A stretch of DNA of 48,596 nucleotides, from positions 1-48,596 of the forward strand of contig JACPDI010000051.1 of assembly GCA_016184105.1 (NCBI GenBank). Direction: 5' to 3'. The notes beneath the pieces were generated by a model. It saw nothing but the letters and a program-made list of their open reading frames with translations, was not told the DNA's origin and ran no database searches. Position numbers and translations under genes: made by a program. Of the stretch, positions 22,821 to 31,913 are shown piece after piece (within the stretch, counting starts at the first letter, position 1; the number at the start of each line of letters is the position of its first letter). Source of the DNA: Acidobacteriota bacterium (lineage in GTDB: Bacteria > Acidobacteriota > Vicinamibacteria > Vicinamibacterales > 2-12-FULL-66-21).

Positions 22821-24025
22821 ACAGGCGAGTGGCACTCATCGTCCTGGCGACGGCGGTGTGGGGCGCCGCGATGGCGGCGAGCGCGCGAGTGGCCGACGAC
22901 CCGATGAGCGACGGGAATCCGTTCAAGGGTCGCGACATCTTCGTGCGGAAGGGGTGTGTCAGTTGTCATTCGATCTGGGGCAACGGCGGATCGCTCGGGC
23001 CTGACATCACCGTCGCGGTCGCCGGCAAGACGTGGGACGAGCTGGTCGGCGATTTCTGGAATCACACGCCGCGGATGATCGATGAAGTCAGCGCGCGCGG
23101 GTATCCGTGGCCCTCGCTCGACGCGCAGGAGATGGCCGACGTCCTGAGCTATCTCTACTACCTGCGGCTGTTCGACGAGCCGGGAAACGCCGTCCGCGGC
23201 GCCGACACGTTCGCGCGGCTGGAGTGCGGCAGCTGCCACACGCTCGGCGGGCGCGGCGGGAACACCGCGGGTCCGCTGGACCGGTTTGGCGCGTATCCCT
23301 CTCCCACCCCGCTCGCCCAGGCCATGTGGAATGCCGGACCGCGGATGCAGCAGGAGCAGCTGCGCCGCGGGAGAGACATTCCGCAGTTCACCGGCCACGA
23401 GATGGCCGATCTCCAGGCCTACATTCGCTCGGAAGGGCGTCGCGCGGGACGCGAGGTGGACCTGCAGCCGTTGCCGAGCCCGGGCCGCGGCGCCGAGGTG
23501 TACCGGCGCAAGCAATGCGGCACGTGTCACGACAGCCGCGGCGGGCGCGCCCCGGACATCACGCGGGCGGCCCTGTCGAAGACCGCGTCGGAGATCACGG
23601 GACTGCTCTGGAACCACAGCTACGCGATGGGCGCGATGATGCGCGCGCGCGGCGTGCCGTTCCCCCACTTCAGCGGCAGCGACCTCTCGGATCTGGTCGC
23701 GTACCTGTACTTCCGCGGCTACCTCGGCGACGAAGGGGTCGCCACGAGGGGCGCGGCGGTGTTCAAGAACAAGGGGTGCGCCGGCTGTCACGGCGCCGGG
23801 ATCGCCGGAGCGCCTGACCTCGCCTCAGCGCTGAAGCGCGCGGACCGCCCCGGCCTTGCCGCCGCGATGTGGAATCACGCCCCGCAGATGCATCGCCTGA
23901 TGGCGGAGAAAGCGCCGTTCTGGCCCAAGTTCGAGCCAGGCGACATGCGTGATCTGGCCGCGTACCTCCGCCGCCTTGCAACCTCGCCGGAGAACGCGGC
24001 CCGAAGTGGAAAGTCGAAGTCGTAG
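22817..24025 (+). CDS. four-domain (tetrahaem) periplasmic cytochrome c
   Basis: A 402-residue exported protein (signal peptide within the first ~22 residues) built from four consecutive monohaem cytochrome c domains, each with one CXXCH: CVSCH, CGSCH, CGTCH and CAGCH. Each is followed by a pattern W-N-H/G-x-P-x-M (FWNHTPRM, MWNAGPRM, LWNHSYAM, MWNHAPQM), where the methionine is a candidate axial ligand; the repeat shows internal duplication. It starts at the ATGA overlapping the NrfD gene, so translation is coupled. It probably carries electrons across the periplasm between the membrane complex and the decahaem conduit. Confidence 0.9.
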   Translation: MNRRVALIVLATAVWGAAMAASARVADDPMSDGNPFKGRDIFVRKGCVSCHSIWGNGGSLGPDITVAVAGKTWDELVGDFWNHTPRMIDEVSARGYPWPSLDAQEMADVLSYLYYLRLFDEPGNAVRGADTFARLECGSCHTLGGRGGNTAGPLDRFGAYPSPTPLAQAMWNAGPRMQQEQLRRGRDIPQFTGHEMADLQAYIRSEGRRAGREVDLQPLPSPGRGAEVYRRKQCGTCHDSRGGRAPDITRAALSKTASEITGLLWNHSYAMGAMMRARGVPFPHFSGSDLSDLVAYLYFRGYLGDEGVATRGAAVFKNKGCAGCHGAGIAGAPDLASALKRADRPGLAAAMWNHAPQMHRLMAEKAPFWPKFEPGDMRDLAAYLRRLATSPENAARSGKSKS

Positions 24026-24047
24026 AGCACGTGTGAAGGAGGCCGAT

Positions 24048-24995
24048 ATGCGCCGTGCCATTCCCGGAGTGTTCCTGAGTGCGGTCGTGATCGCGTGGCT
24101 GGCCGCCTCGGGGTGGGTCCTCACGGCGTCCGCCACGCCCGCCCAGCAGGCGGCAGCGCCCGAAACGGCAGGAGGAACCTACGCCGGAACCGAGGTGTGC
24201 CTCACCTGCCATACCGAAAAAGCGGACAGCCTGAAGGGCACGCCGCACGGGCGCGCGTCGAATCCGCGCAGCCCGCTGGCCGGACAAGGATGCGAAGCGT
24301 GCCACGGCCCCGGCAAGGCCCACGCCGAGGCCGGAGACGCGACGCTCATCCGGCGGTTCGGCAACGGCGGCCTGGCGCCACGCGCCTCCGCCGAAGTCTG
24401 CACGGCCTGCCACGTCCGCGGCACCCATGCCCTCTGGACCGGGAGCCAGCACGAGCAGCGCAACGTCGGGTGCGTCACGTGCCACAGCGTGCACAGCCCC
24501 CGCGGTGACAAGCAGATCAAGGCGGCCACGCAGCCGGAGCTGTGCGGCGGCTGTCACCGGCAGATGGCGAACAAGTTTTATCGCTTCAATCACATGCCCG
24601 TGCGCGAGGGCAAGATGGTCTGCTCGTCGTGCCACAACCCGCACGGCTCGAGCAACGTCAAGCTGCTCAAGGCGGGGACGACGGTCGACCAGGCGTGCAC
24701 GAGCTGTCACGCGGAAAAGCGCGGCCCGTATCTCTGGGAGCACGCGCCGGTGACCAATTCCTGCGTGACGTGTCACGACCCGCACGGATCGAACAACGAG
24801 CGGCTGCTCGTGGCCAAGGTGCCCTTCCTGTGCCAGAGGTGCCACGTCACGGCCCGGCACCCGCCGACGGTCTACGAGGGCTTCGCCTTGAGGAACACCA
24901 CAAGCGCCAACCGGCTGATCGGCTCCGGCTGCGTCGTCTGCCACGTGCAAATCCACGGGTCGAACGCGCCGTCCGGGAAGTACTTCCATCGCTAG
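24048..24995 (+). CDS. decahaem c-type cytochrome, DmsE/MtrA family
   Basis: A 315-residue exported cytochrome with ten CXXCH motifs: CLTCH, CEACH, CTACH, CVTCH, CGGCH, CSSCH, CTSCH, CVTCH, CQRCH and CVVCH. The spacing and the repeated NPHGS/DPHGSNN and CHxxxH elements match the DmsE/MtrA/PioA family. These proteins fill the lumen of an MtrB-type barrel and carry electrons through the outer membrane. The N-terminus has a signal peptide (cleavage near ATPAQQ). A GAAGGAGG ribosome site supports ATG 24048. The barrel gene follows after 16 bp. Confidence 0.94.
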   Translation: MRRAIPGVFLSAVVIAWLAASGWVLTASATPAQQAAAPETAGGTYAGTEVCLTCHTEKADSLKGTPHGRASNPRSPLAGQGCEACHGPGKAHAEAGDATLIRRFGNGGLAPRASAEVCTACHVRGTHALWTGSQHEQRNVGCVTCHSVHSPRGDKQIKAATQPELCGGCHRQMANKFYRFNHMPVREGKMVCSSCHNPHGSSNVKLLKAGTTVDQACTSCHAEKRGPYLWEHAPVTNSCVTCHDPHGSNNERLLVAKVPFLCQRCHVTARHPPTVYEGFALRNTTSANRLIGSGCVVCHVQIHGSNAPSGKYFHR

Positions 24996-25011
24996 TGCGA
25001 GGAGGATTGCG

Positions 25012-27312
25012 ATGCGTAACACACTGACGATGGCCATTGCCGGATCCCTGCTGGCGTCCGTGGCGTCGGCGCAGCAGCCGCCGCCGCCGCCGGCGTTCAT
25101 CCCCACCGCAGGCTGGGCGGGCTCGATCGACTTCGGCGCGCGGCTGAACGCGGTGACGGGCGACCAGGCGCGCTTCGAACGGTTCGGCGACGTGCGCGAC
25201 GGCGCGTCCACCCGGATCACCCTCGGCAAGGAGACCGCGCAGTATGCCTTCAGCGCGGAGATTTCCAACATCGGGTACAGAGACCAGCGATACGAGGCGA
25301 GCTACGATCGCCAGGGGCGGGTGAAATTCACGTTCCTGTGGGACTCCACCCCGTTCAACTACGCCTACAACTCCTCGACGCCGTGGGTCGAGCAGTCTCC
25401 CGGCGTGTTCACGCTCGATCGAACGGCGCGGCTGCTGGTGCAGAACCGGGCGCCGGGGGTGGTTGGCGTCGCGGCCAGTGCGGCGCAGCTCGCGACCCCG
25501 TCGATTTTCCGGGACCTCGCCTCGCCGCTCGACATCCAGTCGCGGCGCGACACGGCGAGCTTCGCCGGGACGTTGATGGCCACCCGCGAGCTGGCCATCA
25601 ACTTCTCGTTCGCGTCGACCAACAGGACCGGGCACGAGCCGAAAGGGGCCTCGTTCGGGTTCAACGTGGCGAGCCAGGTGGCGGCCCCGATCGACACCCG
25701 CACCAACGACCTCTCGGCCGCCGCCGAGTGGCTTGGCCGGCAGGCGATGTTCCGCGTCGCGTGGGACGGCTCCTGGTTCAGGAACGGCATCCATGAACTG
25801 CTGGTCGACAACCCGGTGCGAGCCGATGACACCAGTCCTATCGACTACAGCGGGTATGCGAGCGGGCGAGGGGCGGCGCAGAGCCGCTTCGCGGCGGCTC
25901 CAGACAACAGCCTCAATACGATCAGCGCGACGGGACTCTACAAGCTGCCGGGACACAGCAACGTGAACGGCACGGTCTCGTTCGCGACCATGCGGCAGAA
26001 CGACACGCTGATCCCGTGGACGAGCAGCAAGGTGATCGACAGCCCGGCGGTGTTCGCGCTGTTCCCGGGGCTCGCGAGCCTGCCGCGGAGCACGGCGGAC
26101 GCCAAGGTGGAAGCGGTCAACGCCCTGCTCACCTACACCACGAGGCCGAACCGGTTCTTCGGCTTCACGACGCGCTACCGGTACAACGACCATCGGAACC
26201 TGACGCCCATGTTCGACGGCACCGACTACGTCCGCATGGACGCGGTCCCGGAGGAAACCGGCGGTCCGACCCGCCCGTTCAACGTCAGGCAGAGCACGTT
26301 CGACGTGAACGCCAGCTTCAACGTGGCGCCGCGCACGGACCTCCGGCTCGGCTACACGCTGGACGACGCCAAGCGGACGGGGCGGGAACTCAGCGACAGC
26401 ACGGACTACACGTTCCGCGCCACGCTCGACACGGTGGGCGGGCCGTACGTCATGGTGCGCCTGATTTACGAGAACTCGCATCGGGTCGGCACCGGCCTCT
26501 CGCTGGAGACGCTCGAGGAGGCCGGTTTCCAGCCGGGCCTGCGGACCTACGACGTCGCCGATCGCGACCGGGACCGTGGCTGGCTGGTGGTCACGCTCAC
26601 CCCGGCGTCCATCTTCGACGTCAGCTTCTCGCTCGCGGCCGCCCGGGATCGATACCGCGGCGACGGCCACCAGTTCGGGCTGCTGGACAACGACAACACC
26701 GTCTTCAACGTCACGGCCAACCTCCGGCCGGTCGAGAAGGTGCTGCTCGGCGCCAACTACGGCCGCGATTCGTACGACGCGCTGATGAAGGCGCGCAACG
26801 CGAGCCCGCTGGGCACCGACTACGGGAGCTGGATCGATCCGAACCGCGACTGGCTGCTGGACCAGGACGAGAAGGTCGACAACGTGAGCGTGTACCTCGA
26901 CCTGCTCCAGGCGATCGCGCGCACCGACATCCGCCTGAGTTACGACTACAGCGACTCGAACAACGCGTACATCCACAGCGGCCCGCGCATCCAGGAGCTG
27001 ATGACGTCCACGGCGTTCAGGCCGGGGGCGCCCAGGCCGTGCACGGCGCCGCTCACGTCCTGCTTCGAGCCGCTGCCGACCATTACCAACACGTGGCAGC
27101 GCCTGAAGGCGGACGTGACCTACATGTTCAGCCGCAGCGCGGGCCTCGGGTTCGGCTACTGGTTCGAGAAGTTCGACGTCAGCGATTACGCGACCGTCGA
27201 TTTGCAACCCGGCACACCCCGGATCGACTACCTCGGCGTCATCGGCACCGGATACGGGAACCGGCCCTACAAGGCGAACACGGGATTCTTCCGGATCCTC
27301 TATCTGTTCTGA
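25012..27312 (+). CDS. MtrB/PioB-family outer-membrane beta-barrel
   Basis: A 766-residue outer-membrane porin with a signal peptide (MRNTLTMAIAGSLLASVASA), many amphipathic beta strands with alternating aromatic residues, and a C-terminal aromatic strand ending in FFRILYLF. Its place directly after the decahaem gene and its length fit the decahaem-associated MtrB/PioB family, which sheathes the cytochrome wire. The N-terminal CXXC motif known from Shewanella-type MtrB is absent; the only close cysteine pair is late, in RPCTAPLTSC, probably in a surface loop. PioB-like barrels also work without an MtrC partner, and none is encoded here. Confidence 0.88.
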   Translation: MRNTLTMAIAGSLLASVASAQQPPPPPAFIPTAGWAGSIDFGARLNAVTGDQARFERFGDVRDGASTRITLGKETAQYAFSAEISNIGYRDQRYEASYDRQGRVKFTFLWDSTPFNYAYNSSTPWVEQSPGVFTLDRTARLLVQNRAPGVVGVAASAAQLATPSIFRDLASPLDIQSRRDTASFAGTLMATRELAINFSFASTNRTGHEPKGASFGFNVASQVAAPIDTRTNDLSAAAEWLGRQAMFRVAWDGSWFRNGIHELLVDNPVRADDTSPIDYSGYASGRGAAQSRFAAAPDNSLNTISATGLYKLPGHSNVNGTVSFATMRQNDTLIPWTSSKVIDSPAVFALFPGLASLPRSTADAKVEAVNALLTYTTRPNRFFGFTTRYRYNDHRNLTPMFDGTDYVRMDAVPEETGGPTRPFNVRQSTFDVNASFNVAPRTDLRLGYTLDDAKRTGRELSDSTDYTFRATLDTVGGPYVMVRLIYENSHRVGTGLSLETLEEAGFQPGLRTYDVADRDRDRGWLVVTLTPASIFDVSFSLAAARDRYRGDGHQFGLLDNDNTVFNVTANLRPVEKVLLGANYGRDSYDALMKARNASPLGTDYGSWIDPNRDWLLDQDEKVDNVSVYLDLLQAIARTDIRLSYDYSDSNNAYIHSGPRIQELMTSTAFRPGAPRPCTAPLTSCFEPLPTITNTWQRLKADVTYMFSRSAGLGFGYWFEKFDVSDYATVDLQPGTPRIDYLGVIGTGYGNRPYKANTGFFRILYLF

Positions 27313-27337
27313 TGACGCCGTCTGGAGGACACTCGCT

Positions 27338-27670
27338 ATGCGCCCGAACGTGTTGATGCTCGTCGTCGCGGGACTGCTGTGGCCCGCCGCCGCGTGGTCG
27401 CAGGATGCTCTGGTTCAAAAGGGACAGCAGCTCTACGCCGCCCAGAAGTGCACGATGTGTCATTCGGTGGCGGGCAAGGGAAACCCGAAGGGTTCTCTCG
27501 ATCACGTCGGCTCGAAGTGGAAGGCCGAGGAGCTGCGCGAGTGGATCGTGAACTGGAAGGAGATGGCGGCCAAGCACCAGGTGACCCGAAAGCCCCCGAT
27601 GCTTGACTACTCGAAGCTTCCAAAAGCGGACGTGGACGCGCTGATCGCGTACCTCCAGACGCTCAAGTGA
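27338..27670 (+). CDS. small monohaem cytochrome c
   Basis: A 110-residue exported protein: signal peptide (MRPNVLMLVVAGLLWPAAAWS), then one cytochrome c domain with CTMCH, a GNPKGSLDHVG loop, and a methionine in KPPMLDY that could be the distal ligand. It is the last gene of the operon, 25 bp after the barrel. It is probably a mobile periplasmic carrier serving the conduit. Its last 8 bp overlap the end of the convergent membrane-protein gene, and no terminator lies between. Confidence 0.9.
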   Translation: MRPNVLMLVVAGLLWPAAAWSQDALVQKGQQLYAAQKCTMCHSVAGKGNPKGSLDHVGSKWKAEELREWIVNWKEMAAKHQVTRKPPMLDYSKLPKADVDALIAYLQTLK

Positions 27671-28598
27671 CGTTCGCCGGCGACGGCGCAGAAGGCACGG
27701 GCTCAACGGTGGCCGGGCCTTCTGCCCGCGCGCCGGTCAGCGCCACGAGGCTCACGGTCGCGCCGGCCCGGGCGATCCGAATGGCGGCGCGCGCCATCAC
27801 GAACAGCTGCTGCAGCACGATTGCCGCCACGATGCCCGCCCAGGCGCGCGTCGGGATCGCGCCGGCAAGGGCCGCGTAGAGCGCGAGCACGGCGACCAAC
27901 AGGACGCCCAAGGCCAGATAGATCCCCGCGACCGCGCCGATGTGGCGCAGCACGACGCGCGCGGCGCCCAGCCAGGCGCGCAGCATGCCGCGCGTCTCGG
28001 TCGCAGCGGTCGCGACCCTCGCGCGCGCCACCTCCAGCACCGCCATCACAAACGCCACCAGCGCCCCGTACACGACGAAGCGGCCGAAGCCGAACGCGAT
28101 CGACGCGCGCTCCCAGCTCGACTCGGAAAGCGGCGTCGCGATCGGGCGCGTGATCGCCGCGGCCGCTACGACGAGCACCACGGCGGCCACCGCGCTGATG
28201 ACGAGCAGGCGGAGGAACCGGCCGAAGAAATGCCCGGCGCCGCGAAAGAATCGGTGCAGCAGCGGCCGGTCGTCGCGCGACACGATCACCTCCAGCACGC
28301 CCGCGGCCACCAGGGGATTGCTGATGAGGCCGACCGCGGCGAGGCCGAGCACCGCGCCGTTCAGCGCCAACATCGGCGAAAAGCGATCGTACTGCACCAG
28401 CTCCGCGGCCAGCCCGAGGAAAAACCGGTCGAGCAGACGATCGGCCCAGGGCGAGTCGTTGAACGCGGCGCCGAGCCAGCGCCAGGTCGCAGCGCCCGCC
28501 GCGAGCGCACCGAGCGTGCTCCACGCCCACAGCGTTGCCACCAGCTTGCCGTTGCCCGAGAGGGCGCGCGATCCGGAACGAAGGCAGGTCGTCATCAT
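27663..28598 (-). CDS. multi-span membrane protein of unknown function
   Basis: A 311-residue protein with about six hydrophobic helices, including VATLWAWSTLGALAAGAATW, LALNGAVLGLAAVGLISN, FLRLLVISAVAAVVLVVAAA, GRFVVYGALVAFVMAVLEVA, GAVAGIYLALGVLLVAVLAL and WAGIVAAIVLQQLFVMA. The C-terminal tail is Pro/Ala-rich. I recognise no enzyme motif. It sits 10 bp downstream of the M1 peptidase gene on the same strand, so the two are probably co-transcribed. Start at the first of two adjacent ATG codons (28598 or 28595). Confidence 0.75.
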   Translation of the reverse strand: MMTTCLRSGSRALSGNGKLVATLWAWSTLGALAAGAATWRWLGAAFNDSPWADRLLDRFFLGLAAELVQYDRFSPMLALNGAVLGLAAVGLISNPLVAAGVLEVIVSRDDRPLLHRFFRGAGHFFGRFLRLLVISAVAAVVLVVAAAAITRPIATPLSESSWERASIAFGFGRFVVYGALVAFVMAVLEVARARVATAATETRGMLRAWLGAARVVLRHIGAVAGIYLALGVLLVAVLALYAALAGAIPTRAWAGIVAAIVLQQLFVMARAAIRIARAGATVSLVALTGARAEGPATVEPVPSAPSPANVT

Positions 28599-28608
28599 GG
28601 CAGCCCCC

Positions 28609-30693
28609 TCAGAAACCCATCACGGTCGCGAGGACGTTCTGAACCCAGAACATGACCCGCGTCGACCACCGCGTGCTGACGCGGCTGTCGGAATCGACGC
28701 GCCGCGCGTTGTTCAGGTAGTCCACGTCGAGCGGGACCTTGCGGTCGGGATCGACGTCCGCCCACTCGAGCTTCTCCCGGGTGGTCGTCCGGATCTTCAG
28801 CCAGCGATCGCGCCCATCCCACGTTCGCCGATCGATCCGGCCGCCCGCGTAGTGCAACGCAATCTGCACCGGAAAGACGATGTCCCCCTTGCGCTGGACC
28901 AGCACTTCCGACTCCCACGGCAGGTTGCTGTCATTCCGCTCCCTGTCGCGCGCCTCGGCGGCCTTCGTCGTCGTCCTTCCCTTCGGTCCGTCGATGACGC
29001 CTGCCGGCACCGTCGCCGTGCGCGATCTGACCGCGGCGACCGCGTAGTCAAGGACGCCCGTGCCCTTCACCGTCTGGTCGAAGAACCAGCCGAGGTCCCT
29101 GCCGGACACCTCGTTGGCGACGCGGAAGAAGTCGTCGCTGGAGGGATGCTTGAACCGCCAGCGCTCGTGGTAGGTCCGCATCACGCGCGCCATGGTTTCC
29201 TCGCCGAGATGACCCTCGAGCGTGCGCAGCACCAGCTCCGTCTTCGCGTAGGACGAAAACGAGTACGCGCCGCCCGACTCGAACTTCCACGACGGCGTCA
29301 GGATCGGATCGGACTTGCGGTTCGGGCTGTTCTGCGCGCGTGCCATCTCGAGGCCGCCGATGCGAAGCAGGCCCGCGATGTTCGCGACCGACGCGTCGCG
29401 GCCGTGGACCTTCTCCCCGATCTTGCCGGTCGAATACGAGTTGAATCCCTCGTCCAGCCACGATTCTTCGAACTCGTTGCTCGCCACGAGCCCGTACCAG
29501 AACTGGTGCCCGAACTCGTGGACCGTCACTTCCTCGACCGCGTTCACCCCATTGAGCGGACCGCGGTTCAGCAGCGCGGAGGTTCCCGCGGTAATCAGCG
29601 TCGGATACTCCATGCCGCCCGCGCCGGCGGCGCCGAAGGCGGGGTCGACCACGGTGAGGGTCTTGTAGGGATAGCGGCCGTACCACAGGCCGAAGTACTT
29701 GATGGCGTCCATCGCGGCCTTGAAGTGGCGCTCGGCCTGCACCAGGCGGGGCCGATGAACGAGCAGGATGGTCTCGACGTCGGATAACCGGACTTCGTCG
29801 AGCGATCGTCCGAGCAGCCGCGCGGCGTCCTGGTACTCCTTCGGCGTGACGTCGCGCGCCGCGGAGAATGTTCGCCGCAGTTCGACGTACTCCGGATCGG
29901 CCGTCCACGCGAAATCGTGCACGTCGTCCTGTGCGTGGACGAACGTGACGGTCCCGTCCTTGTTCTCCGTCGTGGACACGCGAGCGCCGGTTGCGCCGAC
30001 CACAAAGCCGTTCGGCACGGTGATCGCGACGCGGTACGTGCCGAAGTCCGCGTAGAACTCGGAGTTGGCGTGGAACTGGTGGCAATTCCAGCCCCCCGTC
30101 GCCCGGCCCCGCATGCCCGCCGGCTCGTACACGCCGAGTTTCGGGAACCACTGCCCGACCATGTAGAAGTTGCGCTTGTACCCCGTGCGCGCGAACACCT
30201 CGGGCAGCTGCGCGCGGAACTCCACGTCCACCGCGACGCTTCCGCCGGGCGGCACCGCCGAGGGCAGCGGCACGCGCATCACCGTCTGATCCCCCGCGTT
30301 GTCATCGTCGGGGTGCTCGAAGGTTGCGCCGTGGAGCAGGTCGGCGCCGTTGGCGACGCGCATCGACGTGATGTCAATCCAGCCCCACGAGTCGCGCGTC
30401 ATCCGGTCGCCGCGGAGCTGGCCGCCGGATTCGCGCACGAAGGTCGTGCGCGTGTTCTTGAACGCGTTCAGGTACAGGTGGAACCAGAGGTCGTTGACGG
30501 CGTCGGTCGATGGATTCTTCCAGACGATGTGCTCGCGGCCGATCAACTGCTTGCTGCCGGCATCGAGCCTGACGTCGATTCGGTACTCGACGATTCTCTG
30601 CGCGCGATCGGGGAGCGGATCGGCCTCAAGCAGCGGCGGGCAGGCTGTCGCCGCCAGGAAAAACAGACAGGAAATGTGCCGCATGCGACGCAT
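28609..30693 (-). CDS. M1 family metallopeptidase, exported
   Basis: A 694-residue zinc aminopeptidase-like protein with an N-terminal signal (MRHISCLFFLAATACPP; possibly a lipoprotein-type cysteine) and the gluzincin site HEFGHQFWYGLVASNEFEE: H-E-x-x-H with the third zinc ligand in the following W-L-D-E-G-F-N block. The exopeptidase G-x-M-E-N motif is replaced by GGMEYP, so cleavage specificity may differ. Two ATG codons are possible, 30693 and 30684; a TTAAAT hexamer lies 7 nt before the second. It is probably co-transcribed with the membrane protein after it. Confidence 0.9.
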   Translation of the reverse strand: MRRMRHISCLFFLAATACPPLLEADPLPDRAQRIVEYRIDVRLDAGSKQLIGREHIVWKNPSTDAVNDLWFHLYLNAFKNTRTTFVRESGGQLRGDRMTRDSWGWIDITSMRVANGADLLHGATFEHPDDDNAGDQTVMRVPLPSAVPPGGSVAVDVEFRAQLPEVFARTGYKRNFYMVGQWFPKLGVYEPAGMRGRATGGWNCHQFHANSEFYADFGTYRVAITVPNGFVVGATGARVSTTENKDGTVTFVHAQDDVHDFAWTADPEYVELRRTFSAARDVTPKEYQDAARLLGRSLDEVRLSDVETILLVHRPRLVQAERHFKAAMDAIKYFGLWYGRYPYKTLTVVDPAFGAAGAGGMEYPTLITAGTSALLNRGPLNGVNAVEEVTVHEFGHQFWYGLVASNEFEESWLDEGFNSYSTGKIGEKVHGRDASVANIAGLLRIGGLEMARAQNSPNRKSDPILTPSWKFESGGAYSFSSYAKTELVLRTLEGHLGEETMARVMRTYHERWRFKHPSSDDFFRVANEVSGRDLGWFFDQTVKGTGVLDYAVAAVRSRTATVPAGVIDGPKGRTTTKAAEARDRERNDSNLPWESEVLVQRKGDIVFPVQIALHYAGGRIDRRTWDGRDRWLKIRTTTREKLEWADVDPDRKVPLDVDYLNNARRVDSDSRVSTRWSTRVMFWVQNVLATVMGF

Positions 30694-30708
30694 TTAACCA
30701 CAGGAGAG

Positions 30709-31149
30709 CTACCCGCGCAGCGCGAAGTTCACTTCGACGGTGAGAACCACTTTGACGGGCTGGTCGTCGAGGATCGACGGCGAGAACCGCCACTGCTTCA
30801 CGGCGTCGAGCGCGGCTTCGTCGAGGAGCGCCACGGAGCGGAGCACGCGGGCGTCCTGCACGCGCCCTCCTTCGTCAATCAGGATTTCCAGAATCACGAC
30901 CCCTTCGATCCGGGCCTGGCGGGCGGCTTCAGGATAGAGCGGATCGACGTGCCTCGTCTTGCGCGGTGACGGGATACCGGCACGCACGGCTTCGCGCCAC
31001 GGACGCGGCAGCGGCGCGGCCGAGGACGGGGGCGGCGGCGCGACCATCGACCGCCGCGGCGGAGAAGCCGGCTGCGGGCCGCCGATCAGCAGCACGGCGA
31101 CAAAGAGCGCGCCGCCAAAGAAGATCCGCGCCTGCCCCAGCCGGCTCAT
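30709..31149 (-). CDS. TonB family energy transducer
   Basis: A 146-residue protein: one N-terminal membrane helix (ARIFFGGALFVAVLLIGG), a Pro-rich linker, and a C-terminal TonB domain with the typical YPEAARQARIEGVVILEILI, then DEGGRVQDARVLRS and AVKQWRFSP. TonB couples the inner-membrane proton gradient to outer-membrane receptors such as the Oar-like receptor at 44552. It overlaps the glycerophosphodiesterase gene by ATGA, so the two are translationally coupled. Confidence 0.9.
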   Translation of the reverse strand: MSRLGQARIFFGGALFVAVLLIGGPQPASPPRRSMVAPPPPSSAAPLPRPWREAVRAGIPSPRKTRHVDPLYPEAARQARIEGVVILEILIDEGGRVQDARVLRSVALLDEAALDAVKQWRFSPSILDDQPVKVVLTVEVNFALRG

Positions 31150-31907
31150 GGCACGCCGGCGGACCAGTCACGTACGGCCCGCGCGGCCACCTCCGGGCAG
31201 TCGGAGATCACGGCGTCCACGCCCCATCCGAGCAGGCGCGCGACGTCGTGCGGCGTGTCCACGGTCCACACCTGGACGGCAAGCCCGGCGGCATGCGCCA
31301 TCTTGACGAACCGTTTCGACACGACCCGCTGGCCGGATGTCAGCTCCGGAACCTGGAAGGCCCTGTAGCCCGCCCAGAACGGGGCGATCCCCGCGTAGCT
31401 CGCGTACAACGCCAGGCGCGTCTCGTCGCGGGCCGATCCGGTGGGAATCCGCGGCTCGTACCGCCGCACGGCTTTGAGCGGCGTCGCGTGAAACGAACCC
31501 AGCGCGACGCGCTCGATGGCGCCCGCCTCCCGGACGAGATTCGCGACCCGAAGAGCGAGATCGGCGCTGGCGTCCTTCATCTCGATGATCAGGGCCGCGT
31601 CGCGGTATCGCTCCAGGACCGTGCGCAACCGGGGGACGCCGTCTCCCGATCCGAGGACGTTGAACCGCTCGAGCTCGGCGGCCGAATACGCGCTGACGGC
31701 CCCTCGGTGGTTTGTCGTGCGATCGACGGTGGGATCGTGGATGACGACGACCTCGCCGTCGCCCGACAGGCGCACGTCGAGCTCGAGCCCGTCCGCGCCG
31801 GCCGCCAAGCCGCCGTCGAACGCGGCGATTGTATTCTCGGGTCCGGCCTTCGCGCCACCCCGGTGCGCGAAGACCAGCGGGCGTGAGCCCCGCAGCGCTC
31901 GGTGCAT
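31146..31907 (-). CDS. glycerophosphodiester phosphodiesterase
   Basis: A 253-residue GDPD-family TIM-barrel enzyme that hydrolyses glycerophosphodiesters to glycerol-3-phosphate and an alcohol. The catalytic motif is plain: FAHRGGAKAGPENTIAAF (His-Arg and Glu-Asn), GADGLELDVRLS (Glu, Asp) and VVIHDPTVDRTTN (second His). No signal peptide is seen, so it acts in the cytoplasm. The start ATG at 31907 has TAGGAT 6 nt upstream and no ribosome site, which suggests a leaderless message. Confidence 0.93.
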   Translation of the reverse strand: MHRALRGSRPLVFAHRGGAKAGPENTIAAFDGGLAAGADGLELDVRLSGDGEVVVIHDPTVDRTTNHRGAVSAYSAAELERFNVLGSGDGVPRLRTVLERYRDAALIIEMKDASADLALRVANLVREAGAIERVALGSFHATPLKAVRRYEPRIPTGSARDETRLALYASYAGIAPFWAGYRAFQVPELTSGQRVVSKRFVKMAHAAGLAVQVWTVDTPHDVARLLGWGVDAVISDCPEVAARAVRDWSAGVP

Positions 31908-31913
31908 GCGCCC

